64,000 nucleotides of DNA, from positions 17,049 through 81,048 of the forward strand of contig CAOKFN010000020.1 in NCBI GenBank assembly GCA_948467735.1. The letters are read 5' to 3'. Below are positions 61,904 to 64,000 of this stretch, in pieces; position 1 is the first letter of the stretch; each line of letters begins with the position of its first letter. The position numbers and the translations under genes are program-made. Source of the stretch: an uncultured bacterium. Lineage in GTDB: Bacteria > Bacillota > Clostridia > Lachnospirales > Lachnospiraceae. The notes beneath the pieces are model-generated. The model was not told where the DNA came from. It made no database searches and was given only the letters and a program-made list of their open reading frames with translations.

Positions 61904-63154
61904 TCACCCGCCGCGTCTTTTAAGAAATCTGATTTCAAAAACGGTTCCCTTCTGCTTCCGGGTGTGTACGGAGATATATCCACCCTGTTTCTCTATAATC
62001 CCTTTTGCAAGCGAAAGACCTATTCCGATACTATCCTCTCTGGCGCCTTTTCCATTATAAAAACGCCGGAATAGTTTTTCGCGTTCCTCCTCCGTCATTC
62101 CTTCGCCATGATCTTTAACGGCTATCTGAGTATACACATCATTCTCCTCTCCGGATATTTCAATAACACTCCCAACAGGACTATGTTCAATGGCATTTTT
62201 TACAATATTCATCAACGCCTCCGCCGTCCATTTTCTATCCGCCATAAGCACCGAATCCTCCGGAAAGCTCTGTGAAAAGGTTATTTCCTTCCACTCCGCG
62301 GCAATTTCCACTTTTTGAATTACCTCTTTCACCAAATCTTTCAACTGCACAGGCTTGCATTCTAATGTTACCACTCCTGCGTCCAATCTCGACAATTTCA
62401 GCATTGCCGTAATCAGCCATGTCATTCCCGTAAGCTGACGTGTAATTTCCATCATAAACCGCTGTCTGACCGCCGCATCCATATCCAAGTTTTCAGATAA
62501 ATTACTCATTAAGACTGTCACGGAGGTAAGAGGCGTTTTCAGCTGGTGTGAAATATCCGCAATGGAATCCGCCAACACATGCCTCTGTTCCTCCGCTCTG
62601 CGCGCCTGCTCTTTTAACAGGACTGTCAGTTTATATATTTCATTGCGAAGTCCACTCAGCTCATCATCCGCATTGTCTTCAAGCTCCAGCTTATAATTAT
62701 CACGGTTTAAAGCCTCCATATAATTCTTTAAATCGGAAATTTTTTTCTGACGTATGGAAAAATAGTGAAAAAGCAGAAAAAAAGAAATAGAAAACAGCAG
62801 GATAACAAAAAAATTAACCATCTGTGAGAAAAAAAGAAGCTGCCTTTCCTGAAAGAAAAAAGACTCGCTTCCATATTCCTGAAAAATACCATATTGTGCC
62901 AGAACGGCGGCCCCCTTGTCATAATTTTCCTTTGCGCCGTCCGCATTTAATACCCGAATCAAATCCTCCTCTGACACTTCCGGATAGGCCGATACGATAT
63001 TTCCCAATATTACGGCTGTTAATCCATTATATTCCATCCTCATATGATTATTATAATTCCAAATACATAGATTTAAAATAAAAATACAGCCCGAAAATAC
63101 CAATAAAAAAGCGGCTGCAAGTTTCTTTAATTCCCGATTCCAAATCAATTTCAT
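61904..63154 (-). CDS. Sensor histidine kinase
   Basis: A 416-residue membrane kinase. TM1 is near 13-33 and TM2 near 110-132, with about 75 residues of extracytoplasmic sensor between. The phospho-His is in DISHQLKTPLTSVTVLMSN, the N-box in IVKNAIEHSPVGS, and the G-box in SIGIGLSLAKGIIEKQGG. It resembles the kinases paired with MacB-type transporters, which have a small sensor. It lies 42 bases after its regulator gene. Confidence 0.92.
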   Translation of the reverse strand: MKLIWNRELKKLAAAFLLVFSGCIFILNLCIWNYNNHMRMEYNGLTAVILGNIVSAYPEVSEEDLIRVLNADGAKENYDKGAAVLAQYGIFQEYGSESFFFQERQLLFFSQMVNFFVILLFSISFFLLFHYFSIRQKKISDLKNYMEALNRDNYKLELEDNADDELSGLRNEIYKLTVLLKEQARRAEEQRHVLADSIADISHQLKTPLTSVTVLMSNLSENLDMDAAVRQRFMMEITRQLTGMTWLITAMLKLSRLDAGVVTLECKPVQLKDLVKEVIQKVEIAAEWKEITFSQSFPEDSVLMADRKWTAEALMNIVKNAIEHSPVGSVIEISGEENDVYTQIAVKDHGEGMTEEEREKLFRRFYNGKGAREDSIGIGLSLAKGIIEKQGGYISVHTRKQKGTVFEIRFLKRRGG

Positions 63155-63196
63155 CTCTCATTTTTTTCCTTTCATAATTCTCACCTTCGTAAACCT

Positions 63197-63859
63197 TTAT
63201 CCTCTGATCCGATATCCCATACCGCGAACTGTCTGTATAATATTTCCCTCGGAATCTCCCAGTTTCTCACGCAGACGTTTTATGGTAACGGACAAAGTAT
63301 TGTCATTTACAAAATTTCCGGACACATCCCACACATCAGCTAAAATTTCATTTCTTGTAAACAGCCTGCCCGGATAGGACATCATATTATATAAAATTTT
63401 ATATTCCAGCTTCGTCAACACCACAGTGACGTCCCCCCTTCTGACACTACAGTTTTGCGTATCCAGAACAATGTCCTTGCAGTAAAGCTCCGTATTTCCC
63501 TTTCCGTTCCTCCTCAATACCCCCTTAATGCGGGATATCAGCTCCCTATTGCGAAAGGGTTTGATGACATAATCATCGGCTCCTATATCCAATCCTTTTA
63601 CTACATCGGATTCTTCTTCTTTTGCTGTCAGGAAAATCACAGGCGTCCGCCCCGTCTGTTTTATTTTTGCGCATAGGTCAAAACCGCTTCCATCAGGAAG
63701 CGCTATATCCAGCAGTACTAGATCACAGGTCTCATGGTTTATTATGCTTTCCGCCCGCATGACATTTGCTGCGGTCAGTACTTGATAGCCTTCCTGAGTC
63801 AGAAGATATTCCAATCCCATTACTATCGCTTCATTGTCCTCCACCAACAAAATCTTCAT
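63197..63859 (-). CDS. OmpR-family response regulator
   Basis: A 220-residue regulator. The receiver (1-118) has LLVEDNE, the phospho-acceptor in LVLLDIALPDG (about 51) and Lys in YVIKPFRN. The winged helix (about 128-218) ends VRGMGYRIRG. The ATG at 63859 has AGAGGA eight bases upstream; 28 further codons of the open frame are unsupported. The direct repeat at 61783 is its likely target. Confidence 0.94.
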   Translation of the reverse strand: MKILLVEDNEAIVMGLEYLLTQEGYQVLTAANVMRAESIINHETCDLVLLDIALPDGSGFDLCAKIKQTGRTPVIFLTAKEEESDVVKGLDIGADDYVIKPFRNRELISRIKGVLRRNGKGNTELYCKDIVLDTQNCSVRRGDVTVVLTKLEYKILYNMMSYPGRLFTRNEILADVWDVSGNFVNDNTLSVTIKRLREKLGDSEGNIIQTVRGMGYRIRG

Positions 63860-63925
63860 AAAATAAATCCTCTTATTTCTATCGGATAATTTTTTATTTC
63901 CCTTTTTGTAACGCAAAAAAGAGCA

Positions 63926-63942
63926 GATAAGCTGCTCTTTCA
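63926..63942 (-). terminator. Terminator of an operon beyond the window
   Basis: On the minus strand GAGCAGCTTATCTGCTC forms a short stem followed by TTTTTTG. It ends transcription that starts beyond base 64000; I see no gene between it and the window edge. Confidence 0.65.
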
Positions 63943-64000
63943 AAAGCCTGCGCCTTCAAAACCGAACACTGAATCCCCTTCCGCCTCTCACATCTCAAAC

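Noticed and set aside
63860..64000. rRNA or tRNA gene at the window edge
   Set aside because: The bases beyond the terminator resemble spacer near an RNA operon, but no RNA gene can be folded from what is visible.

Overview
The window looks like chromosomal DNA of an anaerobic gut Clostridia, most likely Lachnospiraceae. The basis is protein style (clostridial PurA and PurB, DUF5716/DUF5717-like genes, a VTC-type polymerase next to DUF4956, a YtrA-type GntR/ABC pair), strong AGGAGG ribosome sites and a mid-range GC content. I see no prophage, insertion sequence, CRISPR array, rRNA or complete tRNA. Most genes lie on the minus strand. The exceptions are a small membrane protein (2910), a two-component pair (13300-15350), purC (19257), a SpoIID-like protein (36095) and uxuA/uxuB (39493-42460).

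Layout. 1-2.2 kb: apt (cut by the window edge), a CBS protein, a DUF308 membrane protein and a SEC-C protein. 2.2-2.9 kb: a gene-free stretch with a GC-rich 25-bp tandem repeat and a terminator-like hairpin. 3-9 kb: HAD phosphatase, LysR regulator, purA, an unknown protein, an MTA/SAH nucleosidase and a TIGR04076-like protein. 9-15 kb: a lipoprotein with DUF4353-like repeats, DUF4956 and a polyphosphate-polymerase-like gene, divergent from a response regulator and sensor kinase. 16-19 kb: LytTR regulator, DUF3021-like protein, ABC ATPase and permease. 19-26 kb: purC, a hemerythrin-CheX-REC fusion, plsC, a PurF homologue without the catalytic Cys, and purB. 26-33 kb: a four-gene operon with a giant solenoid protein, an actin/Hsp70-fold protein, a TPR protein and a coiled-coil membrane protein. 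33-36 kb: GntR/ABC operon with a clear promoter-operator. 36-44 kb: SpoIID-like protein, a dehydratase-activase-related protein, uxuA, uxuB and two small unknowns. 44-50 kb: htpG under a perfect CIRCE operator, an XRE/GyrI-like regulator and an ADP-ribosylglycohydrolase. 49-58 kb: S66 LD-carboxypeptidase, a lysA-like gene, ung, hisF, hisH, a membrane protein, a Sir2-like protein and CheV. 58-64 kb: FtsX-type ABC transporter with its own two-component system.

Purine genes recur (apt, purA, purC, purB, PurF-like, MTA/SAH nucleosidase) but are scattered rather than in one operon. Glucuronate use (uxuA/uxuB), histidine synthesis (hisH/hisF), stress response (htpG) and signalling (three two-component or LytTR circuits, CheV, hemerythrin-CheX-REC) make up most of the rest.

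The most unusual signal is a family of 18-bp, in-frame minisatellites that encode hexapeptides of the type HSMEEK or HPMGEG. They sit inside four unrelated genes: the DUF308 protein, the 1363-residue DUF5717-like protein (two blocks), a small unknown protein and an LD-carboxypeptidase. A fifth gene (9289) has a different 18-bp hexapeptide array. Intergenic regions also carry many short tandem arrays (19, 25, 26 and 40 bp) and at least two imperfect dispersed elements. The second main candidate for an undescribed system is the 25846-33323 operon.
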